Assembly: GCA_964019695.1 (NCBI GenBank)
Contig: OZ026514.1
Coordinates: 104,318,345 to 104,382,344 of the forward strand
Direction of reading: 5' to 3'
From: Loripinus fragilis
Lineage: Eukaryota > Mollusca > Bivalvia > Lucinida > Lucinidae
DNA: 64,000 nucleotides
In this document: piece after piece, positions 1 through 12,364 of the stretch
Numbering within the stretch: position 1 is the first letter of the stretch
How the letters are laid out: each line of letters starts with the position of its first letter
Program-made: the position numbers and the translations under genes
Notes under the pieces: model-generated
The model's database searches: none
Told to the model about the DNA's origin: nothing
The model's input: only the letters and a program-made list of their open reading frames with translations

Positions 1-672
1 GACGAGGCCCATATATGACAGTGACTTACGGCCCAAGATGGCGGGCTTGTTAGCTTTTGATAAGCTTGATTTGCGGTATTTTATGATACCGAACTAATAA
101 TGTAAATATTGTAGATTTTATGACACTTGTGAAGACTGGATTGTTAGAATAATTAGTCATTGTACAAGGGATTTTTCTAACACCTATTTGTTTCTTTGAA
201 AGTATTTGAGTTTCAAATTGTAATGATAATTTCAGCCTACAACAAACGTGTCTAAAATTAGTGCGTAATACCTGAAAAATTCAGTGCTGCTTAACCACCA
301 GAAATATGCTTAACTCTGGTTTGCTGATATCCGTATCCTACATATTTTAGCCACGACATGACGAAGGCAACAGAATAAGTGTGCACCAGCGAATATTAAG
401 ATCAGCCTGTGCATCTACCCAGTCGGATCAGAGTTTTCGCTGTGTGCTCATTGGGTAACTAAGGACCCGAGGTTCTTTCATACGGACAACGAATACTCTG
501 ATGAGACTTGGCTGCCTAGGCAGATGATGCAAAACCACATTAATGTTTTTTGTTTTGTTTTGTTTTTTTTGCTTTCATAACGGTTAAATTTTAACATGCA
601 GTCAAACAGTTTGAATCCTAATCAGATGTTGTCAAAGAAAACAGGCTGACATGGATCTACACACATTTATGT
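1..672. other. Gene-free stretch, nothing recognised
   Basis: AT-rich sequence with a T/G run near 546-572. I see no conserved motif, splice-supported frame or repeat shared with the rest of the window. Confidence 0.5.
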
Positions 673-679
673 ATGATTT

Positions 680-800
680 CGTTTTCCAAAGTACAACAGC
701 AGGCGACTTTGTTTGCAACATTTGGCATCCTGGGACATGTGTGGTACTTGATTGTATCGATTCCTGATCCTTGCTGTCTTTCTTATTTTACTCAGGTATC
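680..800 (-). repeat. Dispersed repeat R1, partial inverted copy
   Basis: The reverse complement matches the start of R1 as found at 2028, 11474 and 42612 (GATCAGGAATCGATACAATC, then ACCACAC and CCAGGATGCCA). The open frame over it is derived from the repeat. Confidence 0.7.
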
Positions 801-2027
801 TGTTATGGCATATAGTTTCATGGCACCTAGTTCATTGTTAGGGAAACAGGTATCCACAGCTAAAACATATATATTTAATCTGAATGCATATGGAAACTGT
901 TCAAGATTTCTTCAAAAGTGGTTTAAAACTAATCAAACTGACCCATTCATGTTATTAGATAGCCAGCACTGAACTCCATCTTATGGCCTCTAGATTATCT
1001 AAGAGATATTTAATCCTGACTTAAAGCGGACAGCAGCATTGAAAGCATGTGATTTTGAAGTGCAAGCCCTTATTAGACAATGGAAGTCGCAAACACGATC
1101 AACATCTGATTTAAAATAAAAAAAAGTTATAGCAATATGAAGATAAAAAGATTCTGACTTCTTATAAACAAATGGAGGCCATGAATATTTAAATGACTCC
1201 CTGTAAATTATAAACAGTCAAGAAAATTTCAAAAACCATTGCAAACTGTACTTTTTTCAAAATCAATTATTTTCATCAGAAGATTAAGAAAAATGCGAAA
1301 AAAGATAAATGAATAGCAGTAAACTCTGAGAGTAAACTAGTTTTTTGTGTTTATGCATATTTAATTAATATGTGCTGCCTTCCATAGCTTTCAATTAATC
1401 TGTAATTTTTCTTAATATCATCTTCGTTTGATTTTGATCAATATGATTTGCGACAGATTGCATAGTTTTATAAGGGTTTGCATTTCAAATTCCACTTGCT
1501 TTCAATGTTGTCGTCCCCTTTAAGGTTTTGATGGGACAGACAGTCATATAAGACAGTAATATGAGCCCCTTACGGGCAGTCTTATCATCTCGTCGATATA
1601 TTGACTATATACTAGAATGTTGTAAGATTATAATGTTAAAGGTCTAGATAAGGATGCTGCCTTTTGCAATATCTAACCTGGAACCACATTGCGAAATCAA
1701 CTTTGACACTCGATATCACCAAAAGAGAGGAATTGGTCAAAGATGAGCAGCTCAAGTTTACATCAAATAAAGGAATTATAGAAATGACATTGAGATTTTG
1801 TCTAAAATATGTATACCAAACAAACAAAAAAGAAGAAAGAAACGCAACAGTATAACTTCTCGAATGTTCAGAAAGATCGAGTGATGGGCCAACTTCGTCA
1901 ACATAGATTCAAAGGCATGTCAGATACTATTGCATTGCACGTATTTTGCAATCAAGCGGTTAAAACTGTGTTCAAGAAAACTGACCATAAACCAGATGGT
2001 GGTCAAATTGTAAAAATAAGTAAGAGG
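801..2027. other. Gene-free stretch, nothing recognised
   Basis: AT-rich intergenic sequence. Short frames occur around 1636-2054 on both strands, but they overlap each other and resemble no protein family I know. Confidence 0.45.
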
Positions 2028-2437
2028 GCAAAAATCAGGAATCGATACAATTAAGCACCACACCTGACCCAGGATACCAATGGGAAAGCGACACGTCGAA
2101 AAGTAGACATCACAAACGAGAGCCAAGAGGCCAGCCCTTTCCCAGCAGTTGACCACAAGACATCAACAAACAGACGTGCATGAACGCATAACAAAACAAG
2201 ATAGAAATAACATAAATGATCCACAAAAGAAGCACCGACTTGGAGCTGTCAGTAAAATTATTTTACTGGAGGGCTTAAACCAGTTTAACGGTGCATCAAC
2301 CTCACCCTTAGTTCATATGTGGATCAATACACATAGATGTTTGGTTTGCATGAAAGACCCCTAACTTATCAATGCATCATCTCCTAGAACATATAAATCA
2401 AGATATAAAAAAGGAGATAAAGCAAAGATAAGGACTC
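2028..2437 (+). repeat. Dispersed repeat R1, longer copy
   Basis: It shares order and wording with 11474-11885: GATCAGGAATCGATACAATC, ACAAACGAGAGCCAAGAGG, CAGCCCTTTCCCAGCA, GATCCACAAAAGAAGCACCG, GGAGGGCTTAAACC, GACCCCTAACTTATCAATGC and AAAGATAAGGACTCA. About 410 bp. There is no coding capacity; it may be the end of a larger element. Confidence 0.85.
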
Positions 2438-2577
2438 AACAGTAAATAAAACTGAATACCGGAGCTAAAGAACTCCAACAGGTGAACCCCGGTGGGCCTG
2501 ACAACAGCCAAAGTATCAGAACCCTACCATCTAAAGTCACAACCACTGCTATGTGACTATTCTTAGATTAACAATTA

Positions 2578-3738
2578 CATACTGGAGGTAAACCTTACAA
2601 ACACAAAACGATTTGAGCATGTTTTTGATCAAGCTCAACAGTCTTGTCCCATGAATTCCGGGAAGACAAAAAGCATGATTAAAGTTTTGAGTTGTCTCAA
2701 ATAGTGAAAAGATACCGGTTTATTTACAATTTGCAATTGTAAAGCATACTCTATATTGCATGTAGACAGTACCATCGAATAAATGCATTCAAAGCATGTA
2801 TGCAGTTTCATTGATGCCTTTTGTTGATACTCGTGGAAGGAACAGATGCTTATCTAGGTCATACCGCCATACTAATGTTTTAGTTTTAGTAAGATTTAAT
2901 CAGAAATAAATATGACAATTAACAATTTCGCAATCAAAAGAGAGCTTAACGGACAAATCTTACTGGTGTGATATATTTTGTTTGTTTTATGGACAACGGG
3001 TAGTTTTACTACAGATCCAAGAGAACAAACACCAGAAGCTTTTATTATTGGGTTCTTAGTGAGAATTCTAGCCTTTGTCTAATAGATGCTGGCATAATTA
3101 TCTGGTAGTTTATCACTTGTCGCCTTACCTGCTCTCCTGTATATAGAATGCTGGTTCTTTTTTTATGACTAAAAAGAACTAGGTATGACACATGTCAGTT
3201 AGAATATTTCACACTTTGTTTTAATGTTGGTAGAACTAATCACTGGTACATTTCTAGTAAACTGTTCCTTATCATCATACTTTGGGTATGAGTTTGTAAG
3301 TTCAACATTTAGAAAGTTATTTCAGATATAAGGGTTTGTATTGATTTTAAAGAGGTTTACATACTGGAGATAAACCTTACAAAACACGAAACGATTTGAG
3401 CATGGTTTTGATCAAGTATAGCAGTCTCGTCCTATGGCAATTGATTTTGGAAAGACAAATGGCATGACATGAATAATCTTTTGAGATGTCTCAAATAGGG
3501 AAAAGATATCACACTTGTCGCCTTATGCAGTCAGTTAATTATTTTATTACTAGGGAGAACTAGGGGTGACACATTTCATTTAGAATAGTCCATACTTGCG
3601 TTTCAACGTTAGTAGAACTATTCACTGGTACATTCGACACATTAGTACCTCTATAACACCAGCGTTTGGGTATGAGTTTGTAAGTTCAACTTTTAGAAAG
3701 TTATTACAGTTGTAAAGGCTTGTACTGACTGCTAGAGG
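2578..3738 (+). repeat. Local direct duplication (segments 2578-3357 and 3358-3738)
   Basis: Both segments begin with CATACTGGA(G)(A/G)TAAACCTTAC, continue with ACGATTTGAGCATG and a GTCTCAAATAG(T/G)GAAAAGATA block, and end with GTATGAGTTTGTAAGTTCAAC and an AGAGGTTT tail. The first segment is about 400 bp longer in the middle. It reads as a tandem duplication followed by insertion or deletion. No gene is seen. Confidence 0.75.
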
Positions 3739-3835
3739 TTTGACTGTACTGGAACTGATAATGGCACATTTCGACAGAAAAGGCACATGGTGCCGTTGCT
3801 GACTGTGAGATATGGCCCTTTATTTTTGATAACGA

Positions 3836-4840
3836 AGGTTTGAGATCAACAATGTGACCTTCGAGTGAAAGGTCAAGGAAGAAAAACTTTACAATCAGTT
3901 TTATGGTTTGAAATGCAAACTCCTCTTACAATTTTTGATGGAGTGTGTTCATATTTAGCACAGCGGTTGCCTAAGACGTGTAAATTACAACGAAGGTTTC
4001 ATATTAGACTTCGAGCTAATAAGAGCCTGCCCCCCCCTCCCCTACGGAATTTTGCAGACATATCTTATCTTACAGAAAATTTAAAGCCGTATCTTTTAAG
4101 AGATGTTTGCACTCTGTGCTCCGGGGCGTTAGTCTCTGACAGCCTGTTACATATGTTACTGTAACAAACTAAGGTAAAAATCAAAATGAAAGTTTGAGCT
4201 ACAGAAAGAAGACATTAAACCATCTAATTATTCAAATTTCTTATGTAGTTTGCAAACTGGATGCCTAAGCTATATCAAAGCAGCATTTTAAACAAAATTA
4301 CAGCCTTCAATGGTGTTATATGCGTTACAAGGATTAAATTTATCTTTGAAAGTTGAAATCGTGACTAACATCATTTAATTTTACAGACGATTTGTGCATT
4401 TTGCAAGTGTTTTTAATCTTAGTTTGCTAAATTACTCATTCGACTAATAAAACGTTTGCTTTTCTATCTCAAATACATTGTTTTATATGAGCTATTAAAC
4501 AACCCTACCCCCAATTTTAAGTATCCAATTTTGGTATCAATAATTGAAGAAAAATATATGAAAATATTTGACGTGGATATCTTACATTTTTGGCAGTGTC
4601 TTGCTAATGCAATAAAGAATCATACATTTGCAAATTTGACATCAGGATCAGAGCACTTATTAAAGTATGTAACGTATATTACATGGCATAATGAATGAGC
4701 AAGGAAACTTTTCTTGGAAGTAAGAGATGATATTTCAGAAAAAATACTATTTTGCACATGTTTTCCTATTAATCTCTCTGGTGCCTTAGTCTTAGTGATT
4801 ATAGTCATTGCTGATAACAAGCCCATGGAATTGTGTTACA
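3836..4840 (+). repeat. Repeat family R3, forward copy 1
   Basis: The block runs GACCTTCGAGTGAAAGGTCA, then a run with GGAATTTTGCAGACATATC, TTTAAGAGATGTTTGCACTC, GGCGTTAGTCTCTGAC, GTTACATATGTTAC, and further on AACAACCCTACCCCCAATTT. The same ordered pieces recur at 5100-5480 and, reversed, at 8120-9990. A 99-codon open frame (3865-4164) covers it but is not conserved as a frame in the other copies. Confidence 0.75.
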
Positions 4841-5099
4841 GATGTTATATATAATCTTTTTTTTATCATTTGCTAATGCCTATAATATTAAAATCTATAG
4901 ACATTTAAATCGAAAATAATAGTTCTCATTTAAATCACACAATTTAATAAATATTCCTATTAAATATAATTATTCAAAAGCAAACTTTATTCAAGTCACC
5001 CTCACAATGTCTATCATCTATCATTGTGTCTGCTTCTATTGCAAAATAATCACCCATTTCATCACAATCAGTAGAATCATGGCATAGTATTAGGACTGC

Positions 5100-5480
5100 A
5101 AACTAAGTTCAATCGTGTTCCTCTCCACCTTTTTGGGAATTGTGCAGACATATCCCACCTTAAAGAACAATTCAAGCTGCATCAAATAAGAGATGTTTGC
5201 ACTCTATTAACCAGGGGGGTTAGCCTGTAATGGTATGTTACGTATGTTACCATATCAATTTAAGAATAAATGAATTGAAAGTCTGAGAAACAGAAAAAAG
5301 ACATAAAACAATCTATTTATTTGAATTATTCATGTAGTTTGCATGCTGAATACCTTTGATACATAAGAAAGTGTTTTAAGCAATATACAGCTCCTTATGT
5401 TATTATATGTGTTACATATAATTAAGATTACTTTTTAAAATTGGTATTTGTGACAAAATTCACTTATAAGCATTTCGTGT
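5100..5480 (+). repeat. Repeat family R3, forward copy 2 (partial)
   Basis: It repeats TTGTGCAGACATATCCCACC, ATAAGAGATGTTTGCACTC, GTTAGCCTGTAATGG, TATGTTACGTATGTTACC and the TCATGTAGTTTGCATGCTG block of copy 1 in the same order and orientation, diverged. Confidence 0.7.
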
Positions 5481-6410
5481 GATCCTCCTCTTTTGCCATG
5501 CAAAGACCTAATTTTCTTTGTATGTGTGGCCAGTGCCAGCGTCAAACAAATTGACTCAGCTATAACTTGAATCCTTAGCATTCTTCAAAAGCAGAAACAG
5601 CATGTCAGTGTCATGGGATCAAACACCTGATTAAACATGGGTTTAATGCCATTTCACATATATGCAAACAATGGAGTATGACTATGGTATATGTCTCTTT
5701 CTGTGGAGTGGCAAGAGCAATCTTACTGCACCTGCATCTGCATCCCTGCTTGTCAAATGATAACTTTGCTCTGATTTTGCAAAGGCTACGTCTCTACCGT
5801 GTACCGTGTACCTCTAAGAATACTTTAAGATTTCTGACATTGGTCAAACAGAAATTTGATTGGCTGCCTTTTTGCATCATTTGCCATGGAACCTTTCCAG
5901 TCCTTTGGTGCTTAAGTCCCCAGGTATTAGATCAATAGTATTTTGCTGTGCTCAAAGAACTTTATAAGTTTTCTTTAGTTACAATATTGTCTCTTGATGG
6001 TTTTCGCAGACCGTCTGAAACAATTTCTGTTACACCTTGAAAGTTATCTGGTATATGAGAAAAACATGAAGTCGGACATTGTCATCAATTATGTTTGCAA
6101 CTGGTTGTTATTTTGTTGTCAGTACATTGAAGCACGCCTTAAAATAATGTAAAACCTTTGATTTTTCACTTTTTGCAGCCATATCATTAGCTGTTGCATT
6201 CAAAAGAAGGAAAGTGGACTATGGGTAGAATAGGATAACCAGTAGTTCTATTTTATGCTCTATGCAAGATTTAAACAGAGTAAACAAGTTGATAAGGTTG
6301 CCCAATTTCATGATCCATTGAAAACACTGAATTTGAAAACACTTGCCTCTGACTGTGTAATCAAAAAAGATGTAACGACAATGCCCTTGCTCATTTATTA
6401 TGACGAGTTA
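5481..6410. other. Gene-free stretch, nothing recognised
   Basis: AT-rich sequence between R3 and a mariner-type element. A short frame at 5678-5938 shows no recognisable domain and no splice support. Confidence 0.45.
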
Positions 6411-7412
6411 TATACTGGGTGTCCCAAAACACATGAAACGTTTTTTAAAGTCTTATAACATTTGACTCAACAAAGATATGTTGCTTATTGTTTTATTGAC
6501 TAACGTACTTTACATAGAAATTATATACTGCCCTATTTCGACTTGATTTCATTTATGAAAATGCAAGGTTTAGCTTTTAAAAAAGGAGTTCTAATTTTCT
6601 GGTTTACACAGTTTTTACTTCCATGGCTAGCTTTTTTTTGACACCATATATTTATTGATTTGGTTGCAGTATTGAATTGATATTCATTTCTTGATGCTTG
6701 CTCTTGTAAATGTATATTATGTTTACACTTATTTGCCATAGCTTTTGTCTTCCTTAGTATTCCTCAAGTTTTAAAATAAAGACTCAAATTATATAACCAC
6801 CTTGTTCATAATGAGCATTTTTAAAGACATTTTAGATTTACGAAATGAAGTCTGTTACCATGGTAACCAACGTGCTGCAGTTTTGATGTCATGTAAAAAT
6901 ACAGAAGAGACTATTCGTGCATATGACCCAATTCATTTAGATTATATAGTTGCTTTAACTAAATGAATTGACAATATCATTAGGTGTGCACTTTATCGTT
7001 ACCCCACACACTTTTCTCTATAAAGGCCACTGATACCAGGTGTTTAAGCTGAACTTTTATATACAGTTAAGTGTGCATGTAATAAAACAAAACAAATTGG
7101 TGTGTTTGTATGACACTGTTGTTTTGTTTTATGCCTTAAATACTTAACAGTTTCATTACAAGTAAAGCATTTTGCCTAGAATATCACGTTTTAGCCTATT
7201 TCAGTACAAAATTCATTGAATTTGGCTTATTTGGTCACACCATCTTTGACGTTACCGGAAACATAACGTTTACAGAGGATAATGCTAGCAATGCCATGAA
7301 ATAAATTTTTCACATATTATTTTATACTTGATCACATTTAGGTATGCCAAACTTAAAGGTTGGACTTTTATTCAAGTTTAAACACGTTTCATACCTTTTG
7401 GGACACCCTGTA
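6411..7412. mobile_element. Tc1/mariner-type TIR element, about 1.0 kb, no recognisable transposase
   Basis: The left end reads TA then CTGGGTGTCCCAAAA-CACATGAAACG. The right end, reverse complemented, reads TA then CAGGGTGTCCCAAAA-GGTATGAAACG. The terminal inverted repeats span about 35 bp and both ends are flanked by TA, the Tc1/mariner target. CAGGGTGTCCCAAAA is a common invertebrate mariner-superfamily end. Short internal frames (for example 6809-6964 plus and 6533-6739 minus) show no DDE motifs, so it is a non-autonomous or decayed copy. Confidence 0.8.
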
Positions 7413-8119
7413 TGTTACATACTTAAATAAGCGCTCTTATCTTAGAAACTTATTGAATCATTGAAGTGAAAGGGTTTATTTTGCGCTCTGTTTATCCTGC
7501 ATTTCATTGCTTTACCAGCTGTGATACATCTAGTTCGTTTACCAGATGGGAACGAGTTACCTCGGTTTCAGCACTTCAGAAGTACTAAGACTTTAAATAA
7601 GTTTTTGAATAATTGAGGAAAGATAATAATTTAGTGACATTATTAGATGAAAATATGTTTGTTGCATGTATGGAAAGGCTACATTTATAAAAGTTAACCA
7701 GCTAAGATATGATTCTATATCACAGAAACATCAAGGTACATAAGTCCAGGTACGCATTGCTTTTAATGGCATAGTTTTCCTCCTTGTAAAACTTTAGTCT
7801 TTCTGCTACTTGCAGAGTATCGCTTGAAACACATACTCAAAGAGCCAACTATTATGAAATCATATCAGTTTCCGAATGTTCCAAGCCATGAATGGCAAAA
7901 AGGGGAAAGTTGATAATGGCTCATCAATTGTGAGTGGACTGGTGGTATAATTGTATAACAGTAAATGATTGAAATATTGTGTGATGATTTAACTAGTTGC
8001 AAGGAGGCGGTTGATAATAATGATTACCTCAGAAGCAGACAACGACAAACGTTTAACATGAGTGTTAAATCGATGAGAATTAGTTTGGACCATTTCATTT
8101 ATTGTATTGTCTAGTACAA
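7413..8119. other. Gene-free stretch, nothing recognised
   Basis: AT-rich sequence between the mariner-type element and the inverted R3 copies. I see no motif or repeat of note. Confidence 0.45.
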
Positions 8120-9990
8120 ATGTAAAACTATCTTTTCTATTTGTGGCTTTATATTTAGCATTATATGCACAGTATTAGGAAATGTGTCCAAAAAGTCATT
8201 GATAACATCTGTAACAACAGTCCATGGGCTTGATAATCAGAAATGAATATAACTTCTAGTGTTTTCGCACCAAAGACTTATGAGTACACATTAAGTGTCC
8301 TGATCTTAAACTTAATGACATCTTGCAGATATATGAGCAAGACAGACTAAGAAAGTGTAAAATATCCACACACTGCAATCACTTTCATGTGTTTTACTTA
8401 AACGGAAACAACAAAATTTGCTCCTTGGTAAAACTGGGAGTAGGGCTGTGTATTAGCTCCTATAACCAATATATTTAAGATAGAAAGGCAAGCTTGGTTT
8501 TTCCTATTCATCAATTGAGAATATGTTTGTAAAATCTAATAAAACAGTTTGAAACCAAGTCATAGTAGTTGTTTAACTAAATGACGATAGCCACGATTAT
8601 GGCTTTTAAATTACAATTAGGCTCATGTAGCGCACATAACACCACAGTTGGCCCTATTAATGTTAAACAGCTTCCATATGTAGTAAAGACATCCAGTATG
8701 CAGACTATAAGAATGTCAATTTATTAGCTAATTCTAATGTCTTCTTTCTGTGGCTCAAACATTCAAATTTCTTATTCTCAAATTGATATAGTAACATATG
8801 TAACCAGCTGTTACAGGCTAACGCCCTGGCTTACAGAGTGCAAACACTTCTTGTTAAATGCACCTTGAATGGTTACATAAGATATAATGTATATATATAA
8901 TAATAAATTCCAAAGGGGATTGGGATTGAGCAGGCCCTTACTCAGCTTGTTGTCAAAATACTGTTTGATGATTTTACTTATCACGCTAACATATGTAACA
9001 CTCTCTGATCTTTAAAACTTGGTGATAACTAGCAGATCTATAAGTCTTTATCATACTAGCTAAATTAAAATCTATAAACAATGAAAGATATCCAGCAGCT
9101 GCGAGTTTTTTTTCACAATTATAGCTCAAACTTTCAAACTACATTTCCTTTATTTGATATAGTAACGCATGTAACATGCTGTTTCAGACTAACGCCCCAA
9201 CTTAGAGAGTGCAAACAGCCCTTATTTGATGCAGCTTGAGTTGTAATTTAAGAAGGAATATATCTGCGAAATTCCCTTGAGGAGATTAAAACATTTTAGG
9301 CATATCTTACGTAAAGATAATGAGCTTGCCCATTTATTACAACAGGTAACATATGTTACAGCCTCTGATATTAAAATTTTTACAACAAACTTGCAGAGTT
9401 ATGAGTCTTTTATATAAGCAAATAAATCCCAAAGAATGAAACATATTCATTAACTGCAAATATTTTTAACTATTTTACTTTAGTTTTAATACCAAACTTT
9501 TCACCTTAAAACTGGGTAGGGGTAGGGTTGTTTAATTGCGTATTCCAGAAAAATATTTAAGATAAAGAAATAAACTTTAATTTTTCAGTTAGCCAAATGC
9601 ATAAGCTAGTCAGACATGGTTAAAACATTATTGTGAATGTAAATGATGTTAGCCAAACTGGCAAATTTTAACGGGTTATCTGATTTATGTAACGCATATG
9701 ACACCTTAGGAAGTTGCAATTTTGTTCAAATGGCTGTCTTACGTAGTTAAGATATCCAGTATGCAGACTATATGAATGATTATTAAAAATAAATATTTAA
9801 ATGTCTTTAATTTGTAGCCCAAACTTTCAATTTACTTTTTCTTAATTTGATAAAGTAACGTATGTTATAGGCCCTTACAGACTAACGCTTCAACGCACAG
9901 AGTGCAAACATTTCTTAAAAGACTCGGTTTTCAATTTTCTACAAGATAGGATATGTCTGCAAAATTCCCTAGGGGGGAGCGAACCAATTC
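8120..9990 (-). repeat. Repeat family R3, inverted copies (about 8120-8890, 8930-9260, 9300-9990)
   Basis: Read on the minus strand, three consecutive segments repeat R3 pieces: AATTTTGCAGACATATCC, TTTAAGAAATGTTTGCACTC, AAGCGTTAGTCTGTAAGG, the near-palindrome GTAACATATGTTAC with variants, and CTACCCCTACCCAGTTTTAA. The segments are tandem with one another and inverted relative to the copies at 3836-5480. Confidence 0.75.
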
Positions 9991-10009
9991 TCAGCCATCC
10001 GTTTATATT

Positions 10010-10330
10010 AATGATATGACCTTGGAGTTGAAGGCCAATGTCAAATATGCTTAAAATCTGTTTTACTGCTCGTAATGACAACTCCTCCATATATTTTTTT
10101 GATGGAGGATGTTGATAATGAACACCATGACGGCCTATTGTTTGTATATGACAACAAATGTTTCAGATCACCGCTATGACTTTGGAGTCAAAGGTCACGG
10201 GCAAAAATACTTAAAATCTGTTTTAAGGCTTAAAGCGTGAATCCCTTTTACATTGTTTGATAAGGATGGCTCATATTTTGTACAATGTTTGCCTATGGTG
10301 TGTAAAATCTAACGAAAAATCAGAAACTGA
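10010..10330 (+). repeat. Two short tandem copies of a GACCTTGGAGT repeat
   Basis: TGACCTTGGAGTTGAAGGCC at 10017 and TGACTTTGGAGTCAAAGGTC at 10171 each lead into ACTTAAAATCTGTTTTA and a TTTGATRAGGATG-like block. The piece at 3836 is a third, diverged copy. It is a common style of low-information repeat in bivalve DNA. Confidence 0.6.
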
Positions 10331-11290
10331 GTCAAATTCTATTAACTGAATCTGATATACTTGTTTGCTGTTTCAAAATCTAGCAACTTATTTCAAAAAT
10401 TAAAAAATACTCTGATACACTGAAAGAAATACCTTCATTTTTCTGAAACGGAAACGTCGATCAACCACAAAACTCCCGAAATTCTTTATATAGAGACACA
10501 AATAAAAGCTCACTGATAAAAAAAGAGAAACTTAAAACTAACACTTAAAACGAAATCCGTGGAAAGTGCTTTAGCGTTGACCAAAAAAGACTGACTAAAA
10601 AGAAATGATTTTACTGTCGTAAAATGCAACATTTAATAGGAACAAATTGAAAAATGACTTTTGCTATCGCGACCAACTAGAACAATTTACGCCCTATCGC
10701 TAGAACTCCTGGTATGCTTACCTATTCCCGACAATGAAATCGACAGTTAACGCCAAAACATGAACTTTCAAAGCTGCTACCTACGTAGGGTTTTACTTTT
10801 CTATACCTTAAAATATTTTGCATATTGTATATGAGGCATAACGCGAGAAAATGTTCTTTATTGTCCCACCAAACTCAAACACAGACTATAATTGTATGTA
10901 TATAGTCTTCATTTTCCTCTGACTATAAAAAACCCCGACTTAATTCGACGGACAATAACGTTACTACATTTTCTCACAATTGTTTCTCATATATCCTGTA
11001 TACGAATTGAATACAAGATGAAAGGACTGGTGATTTCTCTGATCGTAAATATATTGCCCCATAGCTTGCATCGTTTTAATAATTTATAACCGTTTTAAAT
11101 TAAACTATCTGCAGACAGTAACGTGCATTAAATCTCATTACTTCGATCTTTAACACTGTCTGGAGCATTTATTTTGTGGTTGTGATATCAAATGGGCGTA
11201 GACCGACACCTATGTATATTAATTCCAAAGAGCTGCACTTGCATCATTCTAAGGCAACGTATTGGCTAGACAAAATACAACTTATAGTAT
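10331..11290. other. Gene-free stretch, nothing recognised
   Basis: AT-rich. A 65-codon frame at 10892-11089 has no recognisable similarity. No shared repeats were noticed. Confidence 0.45.
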
Positions 11291-11295
11291 GTGTC

Positions 11296-11311
11296 ACACA
11301 CACACACACGC

Positions 11312-11350
<39 letters not shown>
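11296..11350 (+). repeat. (AC)n microsatellite
   Basis: About 27 CA units with two G interruptions near the left end. It produces artefactual Thr-His and Cys-Val frames on the two strands. Confidence 0.95.
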
Positions 11351-11352
<2 letters not shown>

Positions 11353-11473
11353 GATTGTCTTAAAAAGGTCATTTGTAATAAATGTAGAAAGGGCAAAGAT
11401 AATCAACGATTCGGAAGGAAGATGCATTGCATTAAAAATATATTGAGACACATTTTATTTTACAATAAGAAAG

Positions 11474-11885
11474 AGGGCAAAGATCAGGAATCAATACAAT
11501 CAAGCACCACACCTTCCCCAGGAAATCAATGAGAAAGTGACAACTTCAGAATTAGACATCACAAACGAGAGCCAAGAGGTCAGCCCTTTCCCAGCATGTG
11601 ACCACACGGCATCAATAAACAGACGCACACGAAAGCATAACAAAAACAAGACAGAAATAACATAAATGATCCACAAAAGAAGCACCGCCTTGGAACGGTC
11701 AGTAAAAATATTTTACCGGAGGGCTTAACCCGGTTTCACGGCGTGCCAACCTCACCCTTAGTTCTAATGTGGATCAAGACACATACATGTTTTGTTGTAT
11801 GAAAGACCCCTAACTTATCAATGCATTATCACTTAGAACATATAAATCAAGATATAAAAAGGAGATAAAGCAAAGATAAGGACTC
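11474..11885 (+). repeat. Dispersed repeat R1, longer copy
   Basis: Same ordered pieces as 2028-2437, including GATCCACAAAAGAAGCACCG, GGAGGGCTTAACCCGG and AAAGATAAGGACTCA, with modest divergence. Confidence 0.85.
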
Positions 11886-12364
11886 ATTCATGTTTTATCT
11901 TGCAAATATAGCAGAGAAAAACAGACATTAATAGACACTGCACCCCGAAATGTTTCCTTGTTTGTAGACTTGCCACCGCCTTGGGCCAAAACTCTTTATG
12001 GCGGTCGAAGGCAAAAGTTTGTTCAAGTGGACGATAGCCATCTTGCCCAAACATGGTAAAATCTCTCAAATTTCAGCTGCTTCTGAACTAAAATACCAGT
12101 GACCTTGGATCAGGCTATATAGCATTTAGGGATGTGGGTCATAATTTATTCATATGGTGAACCTTCACTTCCTTAAACTTTTGGACAAGGTCATTCACTG
12201 TCATCAACATGTTAATCAATCACATCTCAGAAATGACTTGTATATGGAGCATATAATAATACATTGTATAAAGCAACGAAATTATGAGTTTCTGACCAGG
12301 TTACATTACATATGACCACCATTTCCATATAAGGTACATATCCTATGATATTGGGTTTTGTGTT
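11886..12364. other. Gene-free stretch, nothing recognised
   Basis: Intergenic sequence between R1 and the piggyBac-like element. No motif was seen; the 61-codon minus frame at 11884-12069 has no recognisable similarity. Confidence 0.45.

Noticed and set aside
3359..3400. HTGDKPYK-like reading (and HTGGKPYK near 2579), reminiscent of a C2H2 zinc-finger linker
   Set aside because: No Cys-Cys/His-His pattern precedes or follows, stops come quickly, and the match lies in a local duplication.
3865..4164. 99-codon frame with a Cys-rich end (CTLCSGALV)
   Set aside because: Other R3 copies break the frame with stops, so there is no sign of protein-level conservation.
11176..11532. 118-codon open frame with a Thr-His tract
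   Set aside because: The frame is produced by the CA microsatellite and runs into repeat R1; no splice sites or domain.
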